A stretch of 64,000 nt of DNA from Marinobacter halodurans (GCF_004327985.1 NZ_SJDL01000001.1:62001-126000); one strand, 5' to 3'. Positions 27,214-37,325 are shown, numbered from the stretch's first letter. Notes: generated by a model not told the origin, from the sequence alone. Numbers and translations are program-made.

Positions 27214-30200
27214 TCAGAAGTCGCGGGTGTAGAACAGGTCCAGTGAAGCCGCCAGCCCGCTGGCGGCTTCCAGGTAGAAATAGCGCCCCAGATCATAGCG
27301 CAGCGCCACGGTGGTGATGGGTTCGAACACCCCCACACCATAACGCACGGACAGGTCGTCCGTGATGTAGCCACTGGCCACCACACTGGCCTCCTCACCG
27401 GAGCCTTCGGCTTCCAGCGTCAGGTCGCGGATACCGAACTCTTCACCCAGCCCCCGTGTCAGCTCATGGGTTTGCGCCAGTCCCAGGCTGAGCGCAGCCT
27501 GGCCCACCTGGCTCTGGTCGCCGCTGGATCTCAGCGGGCGCCCCAGGATGACATAGGACAGGGCCTCGGCCTGCGGCATGGGCGGTTCCGAGAACACTTC
27601 GGCCTCCGGTTCGTCCGCCGGCCCACTCAGGCGCACCCCGGCCACCACATTGTCCACCGTGCGCACCGCTTCCACGTCGATGTAAGGCTCGCTGACCGGC
27701 CCGACGAATACCAGCCGGGCACGCCGTATCTCCAGCTCCTGGCCATAGGCCTTGTAGGTGCCGTCGACCAGTTGCAGCGTACCGCGGGTATCGAGGTTAT
27801 TGCCGATGTGCAGCTCCCCCTTGAGGTTGCCCGATACCCCGAATCCCTTGAACGACACCTTGTCCTCACCGACCACCACGGTCACATCCATGGCAATCTC
27901 CTGGACCCCGGGCTGTTGCTTCTCCTGACCGACGATCACCTCGTCCTCGGACACCGATACGGCGGACGGCGGCAACTCGCGCACCTCGATCTCGCCACGG
28001 GGAACGTCAACCCGTCCGCTGACGGAGACCTTCCGGTCCTTGAAGCTGAACTGAATATCCGGTGACAGCTCCAACCGGGCGTAGGGTTCGTACACCAGCG
28101 GCAAGCGATCGCCTTTCAGGTTCAGGGTCACCGAGGGCTTACCGCTGCGCCAGTTGATATCGCCGTCCACACTGCCCTTGCTGCGTTCGTTGCTGTGCCA
28201 GGAGCCATCCACTTCGGCCCGCTGGCCCTTGAAGGCGATGTCGAGCGACACGTCCCGGAACGGAATGGGGATGGAGGGATCCAGCACCTTGCCGTTCAGC
28301 AAACTGAGGTTGCCGTTTACCCGTGGATCGAACAACGGACCGGACAGATCGCCCTCCCCTTCAATTTGACCGCCAATCGACTGCAGCCCGGCAAACGGCT
28401 CGATGATCGCCAGTTGCAGGCCCGACAGGGCGTAGTGCCCCTGGATCTCGCGATTACGGCTGGTGGGATCGACACTCAGGTCCAGTTTGAAGCTGCCCAG
28501 TTGCTCGCCCCCCAGATCCAGCGTCACATCGGCGTTGCGGGGCTTGAGATTGACCGCCAGCTTCAGCGTGCGATAGTCGATGGAACGCCACTCGCCCTGC
28601 TGCCGGATCCCGAACGCACCGGGGCCCGCATCCAGGTGGATGGCGCCATCAGGCCCCTTGTCCGTCATGGTCAGATCGATTTCGCCGTTCATTTTGGCCT
28701 GCCAGCGGAAATCGTCCGGCCACAGGGCGGCCAGGCTGTCCATTGGAAAATCCTGCAGTTGGTAGTGAATACTCTGATCCGGCAGCAGCACCTGATCGTC
28801 CGCACACAGGCTGCTGGACTGCCAGCGCCAGCAGTGGGCACCCAGTCTCAGGCGCCCCTTGTCCGTATAGTCGATCGAAGCCGGTTGATCGAGACGCCAG
28901 GTCTGGTCCGACGTGGCCACGCTTGCCTGCGTAAGGGCGCCGGACCACAGCTGCCCGAGGCTGCCTTCGAACACGGTCTTGACGGTCGCTTCGGGGTGGG
29001 TCAGGTCCAGGGTCAGCCGATGCCGGTCGGCGGTGCCCTGGAGGCGGGCATCCAGGTCGCCGATCACCTGCTCGCCCATGTGGAGCTTATCGATCGTCAG
29101 ACCCGCATCCACCTGCTTGCCCTCTTTCAACGATCCGTTCAGGTCCAGCGTGGCCAGCTCAAGATCCTGCCACCCCAGTTGCCGGCCTTTGAGCGTTACC
29201 GTTCCCGACGGCGCCCGGGGCGAACCGGACACGTGCACGGTGCCGTCAATGCGTCCGGCCAATCCCGGCCAGAGCTGGGCCAGATTGGGCAACGCCAGGC
29301 GAACATCCGTCTCGATCCGATCCCCCCACTGCCCCCTCCCGGTCACCGTATTGTCACCAACCTTCAGCCGGAGTGGGTCCACGGTCCAGCTCCCGTTGTT
29401 GCCCTCCAGGTGGCCCAGGGTGGAAAGCGCGCTCCGCCGCCAGGTTCCATCCAGTTGCCAGTCTGCCCGGGCCTGCAGGCCGGTTTCCGGCATCGACCCG
29501 GCAGTGGTCACCGAGCCGCTAAGCTGCCCGTTGAGATCAGCCACCCAGAAGCCCGGATTGAACCGGTCCAGGTTCAGGTCTGCATCCCAGCTCACGACAT
29601 CGCCATACCGGACCTGCGTCTTACCAGCCAAGCCGCCGGCGCCGGTGTCCAGCCTCAGGTTCGAGAGCGTGACCTGCTGCAGGTCACCATCGGCCTCCGT
29701 AGACAGTGTCATATCGCCCGCCGGGCCGTTTGCCGCGGCCTGCAGGTGCACCTGATACCGGTCGTCCGCGTAGTTGAATGTGGCCTCGGCCGACTGCAGC
29801 TTCACCGGCGGCTCATCGACGCCCGGCAGCAGCGTGTACCAGGGGAACTGGTCGATGGCGAGTTTGCCACGGGCACTGAACGCATCGAGCCATTGCACCT
29901 CGCCGGTCAGACGGGCCTGCCGTTTCGGGGCATCCGGCAGGGCCAGCTGCAAATCGATGTTCCGTGCCCGGTCCGTGAGCGCGTTGCCGGTCAACCGTAC
30001 CGACACGGGCCCCTCCGTGCCGGGCAGCGTGGCGGTGGAGGTCACGTCGAAGCCGTCATCCAGGTTGCCGACCAGAGCCAGCTTCCACTGGTTCAGTTCA
30101 AGCGTGGCGGGCAGGCCGGACCAGGGCATGAAACGGTCGCTGTTGAGCTTCAGTGTGGCCGGCACGCCGGGCTCGAATGGCCGGACCCGGCCGGACAGGT

Positions 30201-30882
30201 GGGCGGGCAGGTAACCGTGGCTGGTGCCTTTCAGTTGCAGGTCCCGGGCGCTGCCCGTCAGGTCGAGGGCCAACGACCAGTCCCCGTCGGGCTCCGGCGA
30301 CGGCAACTCCGCCGCCACGTCCAGATCCAGCGGCCAATCGCCGCGGGTTTCCAGCCGCCCCTTCGCATTGACTTCGACGGCATCGGTGACCAGGCCAAAA
30401 TCCTGGATGGTCCAGGCGGCGCCCGACGCATCGACGGACAGCGTGAAGGATCGCCAGATGGTGCTGTCATCCACCGACAGCGGCCCCAGCCGGACATCCC
30501 CCACCGACAGTCCGACCGGCAGGTTGATCGAAGGCAGGGTGACCGGTTCGTCGCTGGATGACTCGCCGGGGGCGAGATGCACGTCAATCCGTTCCGCCAG
30601 CAGCCGGTCAACGCACAACACGCCGGTAAACAGACAGCTCGGCGACCATTCCAGGAACACCTGGTCCAGGTCCAGGTTGACGCCATAACCCTGCCAGCGA
30701 ACGTGACTGGCCTGCCAGCGTCCCAGGATGGCTCCCTTCCCGCCGGACACGTCCAGGCCCGGCACCTGCTCCAGCAACCAGGCGGTTCCGGCGTCCGAAC
30801 GCAGCACCAGGAAAACGGTAAACAGCAGCAGGAAGACCAGGGCCAGCAGGCTGCCGGCTGTCCACCACAGGACCCGCTTCAT
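27214..30882 (-). CDS. tamB: TamB, envelope translocation/lipid-transport AsmA-like protein
   Basis: TamB is a very long periplasm-spanning beta-groove protein anchored in the inner membrane. With TamA it supports outer-membrane protein assembly and phospholipid transport. The 1222-residue product has one N-terminal membrane helix (about 6-28) and long repeats of beta-rich DUF490/AsmA-like sequence. The conserved C-terminal domain (GTLQLVDGTYKAYGQELEI; GRYFYLEAASG; LDLFYTRDF) is present. The ATG overlaps the tamA stop (ATGA). Confidence 0.96.
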   Translation of the reverse strand: MKRVLWWTAGSLLALVFLLLFTVFLVLRSDAGTAWLLEQVPGLDVSGGKGAILGRWQASHVRWQGYGVNLDLDQVFLEWSPSCLFTGVLCVDRLLAERIDVHLAPGESSSDEPVTLPSINLPVGLSVGDVRLGPLSVDDSTIWRSFTLSVDASGAAWTIQDFGLVTDAVEVNAKGRLETRGDWPLDLDVAAELPSPEPDGDWSLALDLTGSARDLQLKGTSHGYLPAHLSGRVRPFEPGVPATLKLNSDRFMPWSGLPATLELNQWKLALVGNLDDGFDVTSTATLPGTEGPVSVRLTGNALTDRARNIDLQLALPDAPKRQARLTGEVQWLDAFSARGKLAIDQFPWYTLLPGVDEPPVKLQSAEATFNYADDRYQVHLQAAANGPAGDMTLSTEADGDLQQVTLSNLRLDTGAGGLAGKTQVRYGDVVSWDADLNLDRFNPGFWVADLNGQLSGSVTTAGSMPETGLQARADWQLDGTWRRSALSTLGHLEGNNGSWTVDPLRLKVGDNTVTGRGQWGDRIETDVRLALPNLAQLWPGLAGRIDGTVHVSGSPRAPSGTVTLKGRQLGWQDLELATLDLNGSLKEGKQVDAGLTIDKLHMGEQVIGDLDARLQGTADRHRLTLDLTHPEATVKTVFEGSLGQLWSGALTQASVATSDQTWRLDQPASIDYTDKGRLRLGAHCWRWQSSSLCADDQVLLPDQSIHYQLQDFPMDSLAALWPDDFRWQAKMNGEIDLTMTDKGPDGAIHLDAGPGAFGIRQQGEWRSIDYRTLKLAVNLKPRNADVTLDLGGEQLGSFKLDLSVDPTSRNREIQGHYALSGLQLAIIEPFAGLQSIGGQIEGEGDLSGPLFDPRVNGNLSLLNGKVLDPSIPIPFRDVSLDIAFKGQRAEVDGSWHSNERSKGSVDGDINWRSGKPSVTLNLKGDRLPLVYEPYARLELSPDIQFSFKDRKVSVSGRVDVPRGEIEVRELPPSAVSVSEDEVIVGQEKQQPGVQEIAMDVTVVVGEDKVSFKGFGVSGNLKGELHIGNNLDTRGTLQLVDGTYKAYGQELEIRRARLVFVGPVSEPYIDVEAVRTVDNVVAGVRLSGPADEPEAEVFSEPPMPQAEALSYVILGRPLRSSGDQSQVGQAALSLGLAQTHELTRGLGEEFGIRDLTLEAEGSGEEASVVASGYITDDLSVRYGVGVFEPITTVALRYDLGRYFYLEAASGLAASLDLFYTRDF

Positions 30883-32624
30883 AGTTCCGGCCCCATGGAG
30901 AAGTGCAGACGCCAGCCGCCGCCCAGATCGTCGTCCAGCCCCTTGGCCAGATCGAGGCGGATCGGTCCCACCGGGCTGACCCAGCGGACCCCGGCACCGA
31001 CGCCGGTTGCCAGAGGATCATTCAGGTTGTCGATGGCGTTGCCCCGGTCGACAAAAGTGGCCAGGCGCCAATGGCTGGACAGCGGGTACTGGTATTCGAG
31101 GCTGCCCACAATCAGGTAACGACCACCGACGGTGTCACCTTCTGAATCCCGGGGCGACAGCGTCTGGTATCCGTAGCCCCGCACGCTCTGGTCACCACCG
31201 GCGAAGAAACGCAGTGACGGCGGCACATCGTCGAAATCGTTGGTGGCCACGGCCCCGAGCTGCAAACGACCGAGAAAACGATGACCGTTACCGACCGTGA
31301 CCAGGCCCTTGGCCACGGCCAGCACATGGGCAATGTCCGCATCGGAGAGCATCTGGCGGTGGGCGCCGGTCAGGTCCAACTGCAGACGGTAACCCCGGGA
31401 CGGATCCATCGGGGAGTCCGCCACCAGCTTGGAAAAGCTGATGCCCGGCAGCAGCAACTGGCTGCTGTTGGCCCCCTGCTGGCCGATGGTGTAGTTCTCC
31501 CGCTCCAGCCGGAGTGAGAGCACCCGCATCCACTCACTATCGAGTTGATGACGCCATTGCTCGCCAAAGGTAAAGCGCTCGGACTGCACGTCCTCGATGT
31601 CTTCGTTCTGGTAGCCGGTGGTGAATCGTATGGCATCGGTCATGGGAGGATCGAGCGGTAGCTCGTAATAGGCACTGACACTCTGACGCGGCGCAGACAG
31701 CTCGGTCTCGGCGCCCCGCCGGTGTCCCATGGCATTGATCCAGTGTTCGGTCCAGGTGCCCCGGAAGCGCGGCCCGACGTCCGTCGAGAAACCGACACCT
31801 GCCGCCACCGAGCGGGGATCCCGGGTGGTCGTCCGCACGCGAACGGGCACGCGCCGATCATGCGCCTCCTCTTGATGGGCGTCCACGATGACACTGGCAA
31901 AGTAACCGCTGTTGGACAGGTTGTTATCAAGCTTGGCGACCTTATCGGCATCGTATGGGTCACCGGGCTCGATCTCGACAAATCCATCGAGTAACGATGC
32001 CTCAAAGGTCCCATCCCCCTCAAACGTCACCTCGCCGAAACGATAGCGCGGGCCGCTCTCATAGACGAGCAGGATGTCGGCAGAGCGGGCATCGGGATCC
32101 ACCCGGAGCTTGCGTTCGGTGAACTTGCCGTCAAAGTAGCCCAGCTTACGGGCCCGGTTCTGGATGCGCTGGCGTACGGCATCGTAGGCGCCGTGACTGA
32201 GGGTTTTACCCGGGGCAATCGTCGACAGGTCGCCGATGTGGAAATCCGGATCGGACGAGGCCGCGCCTTCCACGCGGACCTCGCGACTGGCGATCTTTAC
32301 CGGCTCGCCAGGCTGGACAGTCAGCAACAGCCGGGGTGTTTCCCTGGAGTCGTCAACCTGCCATTGGACATCGGGATCGTAATAGCCCAGGGCCCGCAGG
32401 GCTTCCCGCACCTGGGACTCGGCGTGGCTGACATAACGTCGGAGATCTTCGGCAGACCGGCCGTCAACGGTGCCGATAAAATTGCTGGCATTCTCCTGAA
32501 GGGCCGGAAAATCGCCTTCGACGCGAACCTCAACCTGGCCCGCGCCCAGCGCTGAGACGGCCCAGAACAGGCCTGACAGCAGAAAACCGGTGCATGCACC
32601 CAGGCGTAATGCGCTGATCGTCAA
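30879..32624 (-). CDS. tamA: TamA, outer-membrane Omp85-family protein
   Basis: TamA is the outer-membrane partner of TamB: a 16-stranded barrel with three POTRA domains. The 581-residue product has a signal peptide (to about residue 27), POTRA repeats up to about 260, and a barrel ending in KGLDDDLGGGWRLHFSMGPEL. It includes the Omp85 motif region FFAGGDQSVRGYGYQTLSPR. The start is TTG, supported by GGAG six bases upstream. No ATG gives a full signal peptide. Confidence 0.95.
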   Translation of the reverse strand: MTISALRLGACTGFLLSGLFWAVSALGAGQVEVRVEGDFPALQENASNFIGTVDGRSAEDLRRYVSHAESQVREALRALGYYDPDVQWQVDDSRETPRLLLTVQPGEPVKIASREVRVEGAASSDPDFHIGDLSTIAPGKTLSHGAYDAVRQRIQNRARKLGYFDGKFTERKLRVDPDARSADILLVYESGPRYRFGEVTFEGDGTFEASLLDGFVEIEPGDPYDADKVAKLDNNLSNSGYFASVIVDAHQEEAHDRRVPVRVRTTTRDPRSVAAGVGFSTDVGPRFRGTWTEHWINAMGHRRGAETELSAPRQSVSAYYELPLDPPMTDAIRFTTGYQNEDIEDVQSERFTFGEQWRHQLDSEWMRVLSLRLERENYTIGQQGANSSQLLLPGISFSKLVADSPMDPSRGYRLQLDLTGAHRQMLSDADIAHVLAVAKGLVTVGNGHRFLGRLQLGAVATNDFDDVPPSLRFFAGGDQSVRGYGYQTLSPRDSEGDTVGGRYLIVGSLEYQYPLSSHWRLATFVDRGNAIDNLNDPLATGVGAGVRWVSPVGPIRLDLAKGLDDDLGGGWRLHFSMGPEL

Positions 32625-32717
32625 AAACGTCTCCGTCCCTCGTCCACAGTTCCGCAGCCGTATGCTACCGAAGTTCGGCCGTCCCTGCCCGAACTTCCAG
32701 ATTACAGGATGAGACGA

Positions 32718-33395
32718 TCAGATCTTGTCGTAAAGGACCCCGTAGTAAATGGCAAAGAAATGACAGGCTCCGCCACCGACAACGAACAGGTGCCAGATGG
32801 CATGGTTGTAGGGAATCCGCTTGAACAGGTAGAAAATCACCCCCAGCGTGTAGGTGATCCCACCGGCCACCACCAACCAGAGTCCCACGTCGTTGACGCT
32901 GGCGGCCAGCTCTGTGGACGCGAAGACGATCAACCATCCCATCAACAGATAGATGACGATCTGCAGTGGCTTGAACCGGTGGCCAAACACCAGCTTCAGG
33001 GTAATTCCCGCCGCCGCCAGACCCCAGACAATCGCGAACAGTGCCCAGCCGGCACCGTCGCGCATATTGACCAGCAGGAACGGCGTGTAGGTCCCGGCAA
33101 TCAAAAGGAAGATGGCACAGTGATCCAGCATCTTGAAGATGCGCCGCAAGTGGGGCTGCCGGGCACTGTGGTACAGCGTCGAGGCCAGGAACAGCAGGGT
33201 CATGCTGGCGCCATAGATGCTGAAGCTCACAATTTTCCAGGGATCGGCCTCAAGGCTGGCCAGCACAATCAGCACCACCATACCGGCGATACTGCACAGT
33301 GCCGCCAGGCCATGACTGATCCAGTTCAGCCATTCCTCCACGACCGGGTAATCCTGCACGCTGCCATCGGCGTTGATGGTCGGTTCGGTGCTCAA
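32718..33395 (-). CDS. trhA: Hemolysin III / PAQR family membrane protein
   Basis: This is a seven-helix membrane protein of the hemolysin III (TrhA/YqfA, PAQR) family, linked in E. coli to membrane lipid homeostasis. The 225-residue product has conserved motifs: STLYHS, LDHCAIFLLIAGTYTPF, and HAIWHLFVVGGGACHFFA. The histidines are in place. The start is TTG, preceded five bases upstream by GGAGG. It is alone, divergent from the acyl-CoA dehydrogenase genes. Confidence 0.92.
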   Translation of the reverse strand: MSTEPTINADGSVQDYPVVEEWLNWISHGLAALCSIAGMVVLIVLASLEADPWKIVSFSIYGASMTLLFLASTLYHSARQPHLRRIFKMLDHCAIFLLIAGTYTPFLLVNMRDGAGWALFAIVWGLAAAGITLKLVFGHRFKPLQIVIYLLMGWLIVFASTELAASVNDVGLWLVVAGGITYTLGVIFYLFKRIPYNHAIWHLFVVGGGACHFFAIYYGVLYDKI

Positions 33396-33656
33396 GGTTG
33401 CCTCCGGGATCTGTTTTGGCCATCGAAATTTCAGCTTACAACTGTAAGCTCAAACAGGCGAATTTCAAGGGGGATAAAGCAATCGTCATAATTCGACGGT
33501 GCAATACCTCACAGAGTTGGCGCCAACAGCCGCACGCTGTCTGCGGCGTTGACCGGATTGCCCGGCCCCGCAGCCCCGTTCGCCAATGGCGGACCGCCCG
33601 GCGCGCCACATCATCATGGAGAACCCGTGATCCTATCACCCAAGCGGAGATCCAGC

Positions 33657-34964
33657 ATGACGCGCGACCCCATTGGATTTGCCCTGTCCGCCATGAATCG
33701 CCTGGCCGGCCTTGCCCTGCTTGATCGCCTGGGCGTACGCAGGCCGGTTGAACGGCTCGCCTACCGGGGCACGCGTGTGGGCTTCCAGACCCTGAACGTC
33801 GCCAATCGCGAGTTCAAGCGGGCCCGGGACCTGTTCCCGCGCAAACGCCTGCCGGCCCGCCGGCCCGGCGACCTGTTCGACCTGAACCTGGACGACGACC
33901 AGCAGATGATCGTCGACAGCCTGCGGCGTTTTGCCTCCGACGTCCTGCGGCCTTGTGCGGCGGGGTGCGACGAGGATGCCCATCTGCCGCAGGATATCGA
34001 ACAACAGGCACAGGCCCTGGGGCTGACACTCTATGCGGTACCGGCAGAATTCGGCGGCGTGGCCGAAACCCTGTCGCCGGTGACCAGCGTGTTGATCGCC
34101 GAGCAACTGGCCTGGGGCGACCTCGGCCTGGCCCAGGCCCTGCTGGCACCATTCAGTGTGGCCCAGGCCATCACCCGCTGGGGCACGGCCGAGCAGCAGT
34201 CCACCTACCTGCCGGCCTTTTGCGAAGAGCAGCCGCCGGTCGCCACCATCGCCATTGACGAACCCATACCGCTGTTTGACCCCATGTCGCTCGCGACCCG
34301 GGCCCAGCGCAACGGCGACGGCTTCATGCTCAATGGCCTGAAAAGCAGTGTGATTCGTGCCGCCGACAGTGATCTCTACCTGGTGGCCGCGGAGTTGGAG
34401 GGAGAAGGTCCACGGGTGTTCCTGATCGAGCGCGGTGCCGGCGGCCTGGCCTTCGAGCCAGACCCGGCAATGGGGTTGCGTGCCGCCGGTACCGGTCGCA
34501 TCCGCCTGGACCAGGTCAGGTTGCCCGCGTCGGCCCTGCTGGGTGACAAGGACTTCAACTACAGCACGTTTATCGATCGTGGCGTGCTATTGCGCTGTGG
34601 TCTGTCGGTGGGCTGCGCCCAGGCCGTGCAGGACTATGTGATTCCCTACACCAACGAAAGGGAAGCCTTTGGCGAGCCCATCAGCCACCGGCAGTCGGTT
34701 GCCTTCATGATCAGCAACATGGCCATCGAGATCGAAAGCATGCGCCTGCTCACCTGGCGCGCCGCCAGCCGCGCGGAAACCGGCCGCAGCTACCATCGGG
34801 AAGCCAGCCTGGCCCGCCTGCTGTGCAGCGAAAAAGCCATGGAAGTGGGCACCAATGGCGTTCAACTGCTAGGCGGTCATGGCTTCGTCAAGGAGCACCC
34901 GGTGGAACGCTGGTACCGGGACCTGCGTTCGGCCGCCACCCTGTTCGGCGGCACCCATGCCTGA
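33657..34964 (+). CDS. Acyl-CoA dehydrogenase-like protein with altered catalytic position
   Basis: The 435-residue product has the acyl-CoA dehydrogenase fold: LNLDDDQQMIVDSLRRFA, then GVAETLSPVTSVLIAEQLAWG, and the C-terminal helical bundle with GVQLLGGHGFVKEHPVERWY. It ends YRDLRSAATLFGGTHA. In active enzymes this region normally reads YEGT, with the catalytic Glu; here it is FGGT (Gly431) and the chain stops at once. The ATG at 33657 has GGAG upstream. It is followed by a second, standard acyl-CoA dehydrogenase gene 20 bases later, hinting at a joint complex. Confidence 0.85.
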   Translation: MTRDPIGFALSAMNRLAGLALLDRLGVRRPVERLAYRGTRVGFQTLNVANREFKRARDLFPRKRLPARRPGDLFDLNLDDDQQMIVDSLRRFASDVLRPCAAGCDEDAHLPQDIEQQAQALGLTLYAVPAEFGGVAETLSPVTSVLIAEQLAWGDLGLAQALLAPFSVAQAITRWGTAEQQSTYLPAFCEEQPPVATIAIDEPIPLFDPMSLATRAQRNGDGFMLNGLKSSVIRAADSDLYLVAAELEGEGPRVFLIERGAGGLAFEPDPAMGLRAAGTGRIRLDQVRLPASALLGDKDFNYSTFIDRGVLLRCGLSVGCAQAVQDYVIPYTNEREAFGEPISHRQSVAFMISNMAIEIESMRLLTWRAASRAETGRSYHREASLARLLCSEKAMEVGTNGVQLLGGHGFVKEHPVERWYRDLRSAATLFGGTHA

Positions 34965-34984
34965 TCACCGCCAAGGAGACCTGG

Positions 34985-36196
34985 ATGATAAACCTGGAAA
35001 TTCCCCATAAGTTCACGCCACTGATCAATCAGGCCCAGCAGGTGGCCCGGGAGGTGTTCCGCCCTATTTCCCGCAAGTACGATCGTGCCGAGCACGCCTA
35101 CCCTCGGGAGCTGGACATGTTTGCCTCGATCATGGACGGCATGAACGAAGGCTCCGGCGACGGCGGCGCGGGCGCCGGCAGCCTGGCCCGGGCGGGCGAC
35201 GAGGACGGTTCGGGCAATCGCAACGGCACAAACATGAAAACCGTACTGGGCCTGACCGAGCTGTGCTGGGGTGACGTCGGACTGGCGCTGTCCATCCCCC
35301 GCCAGGGTCTGGGCAACTCGGCGATTGCGGCGGTGGCCAACGAGGAACAGCTGGCGCGCCTGGGCAAGACCTGGGCCGCCATGGCGATCACCGAACCCGG
35401 CGCCGGTTCAGACAGCGCCTCGATTCGCACCACCGCCACCCGGGACGGCGACGACTACATCATCAACGGCGAGAAGATCTACGTCACCGCCGGCGAACGG
35501 GCCGATGCCGTGGTGGTCTGGGCGTCCCTGGACCGCAGCCGGGGCCGGGCCGCCATCAAGTCCTTTGTGGTGGAGAAAGGCACACCGGGCATGACCGTCG
35601 AACGGCTGGAGAAAAAGCTGGGAATCCGTGCCTCCGATACGGCCGCCATCCGCTTCGATAACTGCCGGGTGCCGGCTGCCAACCTACTGGGCGATCCGGA
35701 AATCAGCGTGGACAAGGGCTTTGCCGGCGCCATGCAGACCTTCGACAACACCCGCCCGGTGGTGGCCGGCATGGCCATCGGTATTGCCCGCGCGGCGCTG
35801 GACCAGACCTACGCCCTGCTGGAGAAATACGGGCAGCCCCTGACCTACCGCGCCCAGACCTGGACCCAGACCGCCGCCGAACGGGAGCTGCAACTGCTGG
35901 AAGCGGAGTGGGACGCCGCCCGCCTGCTCACCCTGAAGGCCGCCTGGATGGCCGACAACGGCCTGCCCAATTCCCGCGAGGCCTCCATGGCCAAGGCCAA
36001 GGCGGGTCGCGTCGGCAACCAGGTGACCCTGCGCTGCGTGGAGCTCTGCGGCAGCCTTGGCTACAGTGAAGTGGAACTGCTGGAAAAGTGGGCTCGGGAT
36101 TCCAAGATCCTGGACATCTTCGAGGGCACACAGCAGATCCAATTGCTGATCATCGCCCGGCGCCTGCTCGGCAAAAGCTCAGCAGAACTCAAGTAG
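34985..36196 (+). CDS. Acyl-CoA dehydrogenase
   Basis: This is a flavoenzyme of fatty-acid beta-oxidation type. The 403-residue product has the FAD/substrate motif AITEPGAGSDSASIRT and ends with the catalytic motif IFEGTQQIQLLIIARRLLG, including the usual Glu. A Gly/Ser/Ala-rich loop (residues about 52-75) is inserted near the N-terminus. The ATG follows AAGGAGACC. It is probably cotranscribed with the preceding paralogue. Substrate length cannot be read from the sequence. Confidence 0.92.
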   Translation: MINLEIPHKFTPLINQAQQVAREVFRPISRKYDRAEHAYPRELDMFASIMDGMNEGSGDGGAGAGSLARAGDEDGSGNRNGTNMKTVLGLTELCWGDVGLALSIPRQGLGNSAIAAVANEEQLARLGKTWAAMAITEPGAGSDSASIRTTATRDGDDYIINGEKIYVTAGERADAVVVWASLDRSRGRAAIKSFVVEKGTPGMTVERLEKKLGIRASDTAAIRFDNCRVPAANLLGDPEISVDKGFAGAMQTFDNTRPVVAGMAIGIARAALDQTYALLEKYGQPLTYRAQTWTQTAAERELQLLEAEWDAARLLTLKAAWMADNGLPNSREASMAKAKAGRVGNQVTLRCVELCGSLGYSEVELLEKWARDSKILDIFEGTQQIQLLIIARRLLGKSSAELK

Positions 36197-36317
36197 CCGG
36201 ACCTGGCGCCGGTTTCTCCCCGGCCCTATGCCGGTGGTAGGCTACGACGTCGAGCAGTCGTTGTCCGCTGCCCTGGGTGGGGCGGAAACGCCCCCAATCA
36301 CCGGCCAGGCGAGGCGC

Positions 36318-37325
36318 ATGTTTACCATCAACCGAGAGAATCTACGCCGCAGCCACCAGCTGTTCTGGTTCATCGTGGATTTCCTGATGCTGGGGCTGCT
36401 GTTCCTCAATATCCTCTGGATCATCTTCGATTCGCTGTATGCGGTCGACGTGGTCCGGGACATGCTTTTCCAGTACGCCCAGCCCTTTGCCGAGTTCTAT
36501 CGGCCGATCCACCGCAACTTCATTTTCTATGACCTGGTCTTCGTCTGGATATTCCTGACCGAATTCGTTATCCGCTGGGTCTACGCCATACACAGCAAGC
36601 TCTATGGCCGCTGGTACTTCTATCCGTTCCTTCACTGGTACGACCTGCTGGGCTGTATCCCGATCGGCTCCTACCGCTTCCTGCGGGTGCTGCGGGTGAT
36701 TTCCATCGTCTATCGGCTGCACAAGTACCAGGTCATCGACTTCACCCAGACCCGGGTCTATCAGTTCCTGAGGTTCTACTACGAGGCGTTTATGGAAGAG
36801 CTGTCGGACCGCATCGTGATCAAGGTGCTGTCCGGCGCCCAGGCGGAAATGACCCACGGCTCGCCGCTGATCCACCGTATCCAGAACGAGATCCTGCTGC
36901 CCCGCCGCGACCTGCTGACCCAGTGGCTGTCCGAGAAGGTCGCGGAAACCGCGCAGACCGGCTACATCCCCAACCGGGGCGCCCTGCGTCACTACCTGGA
37001 AAACTGCGTGGACCACGCCCTTACCCAGAACGTTGAACTCTCCCGGCTGCGGCAGGTACCGATGCTGGGCCCCCAGATTACGGAAACCCTGGAAGCAGCC
37101 GTCGGCGATATCGTGGCGGAAGTCATCCACCGGATCCTGGACGATCTGGCGTCGGCCAGGAACCATGCGTTCATCGAGGATATCGTCGGCACCTTCCTGC
37201 AGGAGACCGAGGCCCCCGGCGAAGGGCCGAGTGAAAGCGAGCGACAGATTATCCAGGTGGTCAACGAGATTATTGAAGCCCTGAAGAAACAGCTGGCCAT
37301 CAAGCGTTGGCGGCAGGAGCTGTGA
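36318..37325 (+). CDS. Membrane protein with voltage-sensor-like S1-S4 domain, no pore
   Basis: The 335-residue product has four hydrophobic segments (about 13-40, 66-90, 102-116, 118-134) followed by about 200 soluble residues. Segment 2 has F79-x2-E82, segment 3 has Asp109 in YDLLGCIP, and segment 4 has Arg120, Arg123, Arg126 and Arg133. This is the charge pattern of voltage-sensor domains. No S5-P-S6 pore or selectivity filter is present. The C-terminal part is acidic and helical. The start at 36318 (MFTINREN) is likely; an ATG at 36228 is an alternative. It follows the acyl-CoA dehydrogenase genes by 121 bases. Function unknown. Confidence 0.7.
   Translation: MFTINRENLRRSHQLFWFIVDFLMLGLLFLNILWIIFDSLYAVDVVRDMLFQYAQPFAEFYRPIHRNFIFYDLVFVWIFLTEFVIRWVYAIHSKLYGRWYFYPFLHWYDLLGCIPIGSYRFLRVLRVISIVYRLHKYQVIDFTQTRVYQFLRFYYEAFMEELSDRIVIKVLSGAQAEMTHGSPLIHRIQNEILLPRRDLLTQWLSEKVAETAQTGYIPNRGALRHYLENCVDHALTQNVELSRLRQVPMLGPQITETLEAAVGDIVAEVIHRILDDLASARNHAFIEDIVGTFLQETEAPGEGPSESERQIIQVVNEIIEALKKQLAIKRWRQEL

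Noticed and set aside
28195..30561. 788-codon open frame on the plus strand
   Set aside because: It is antisense to tamB and rich in Gln, Arg, Pro and His, with no motif or ribosome site; an effect of third-position G+C bias.
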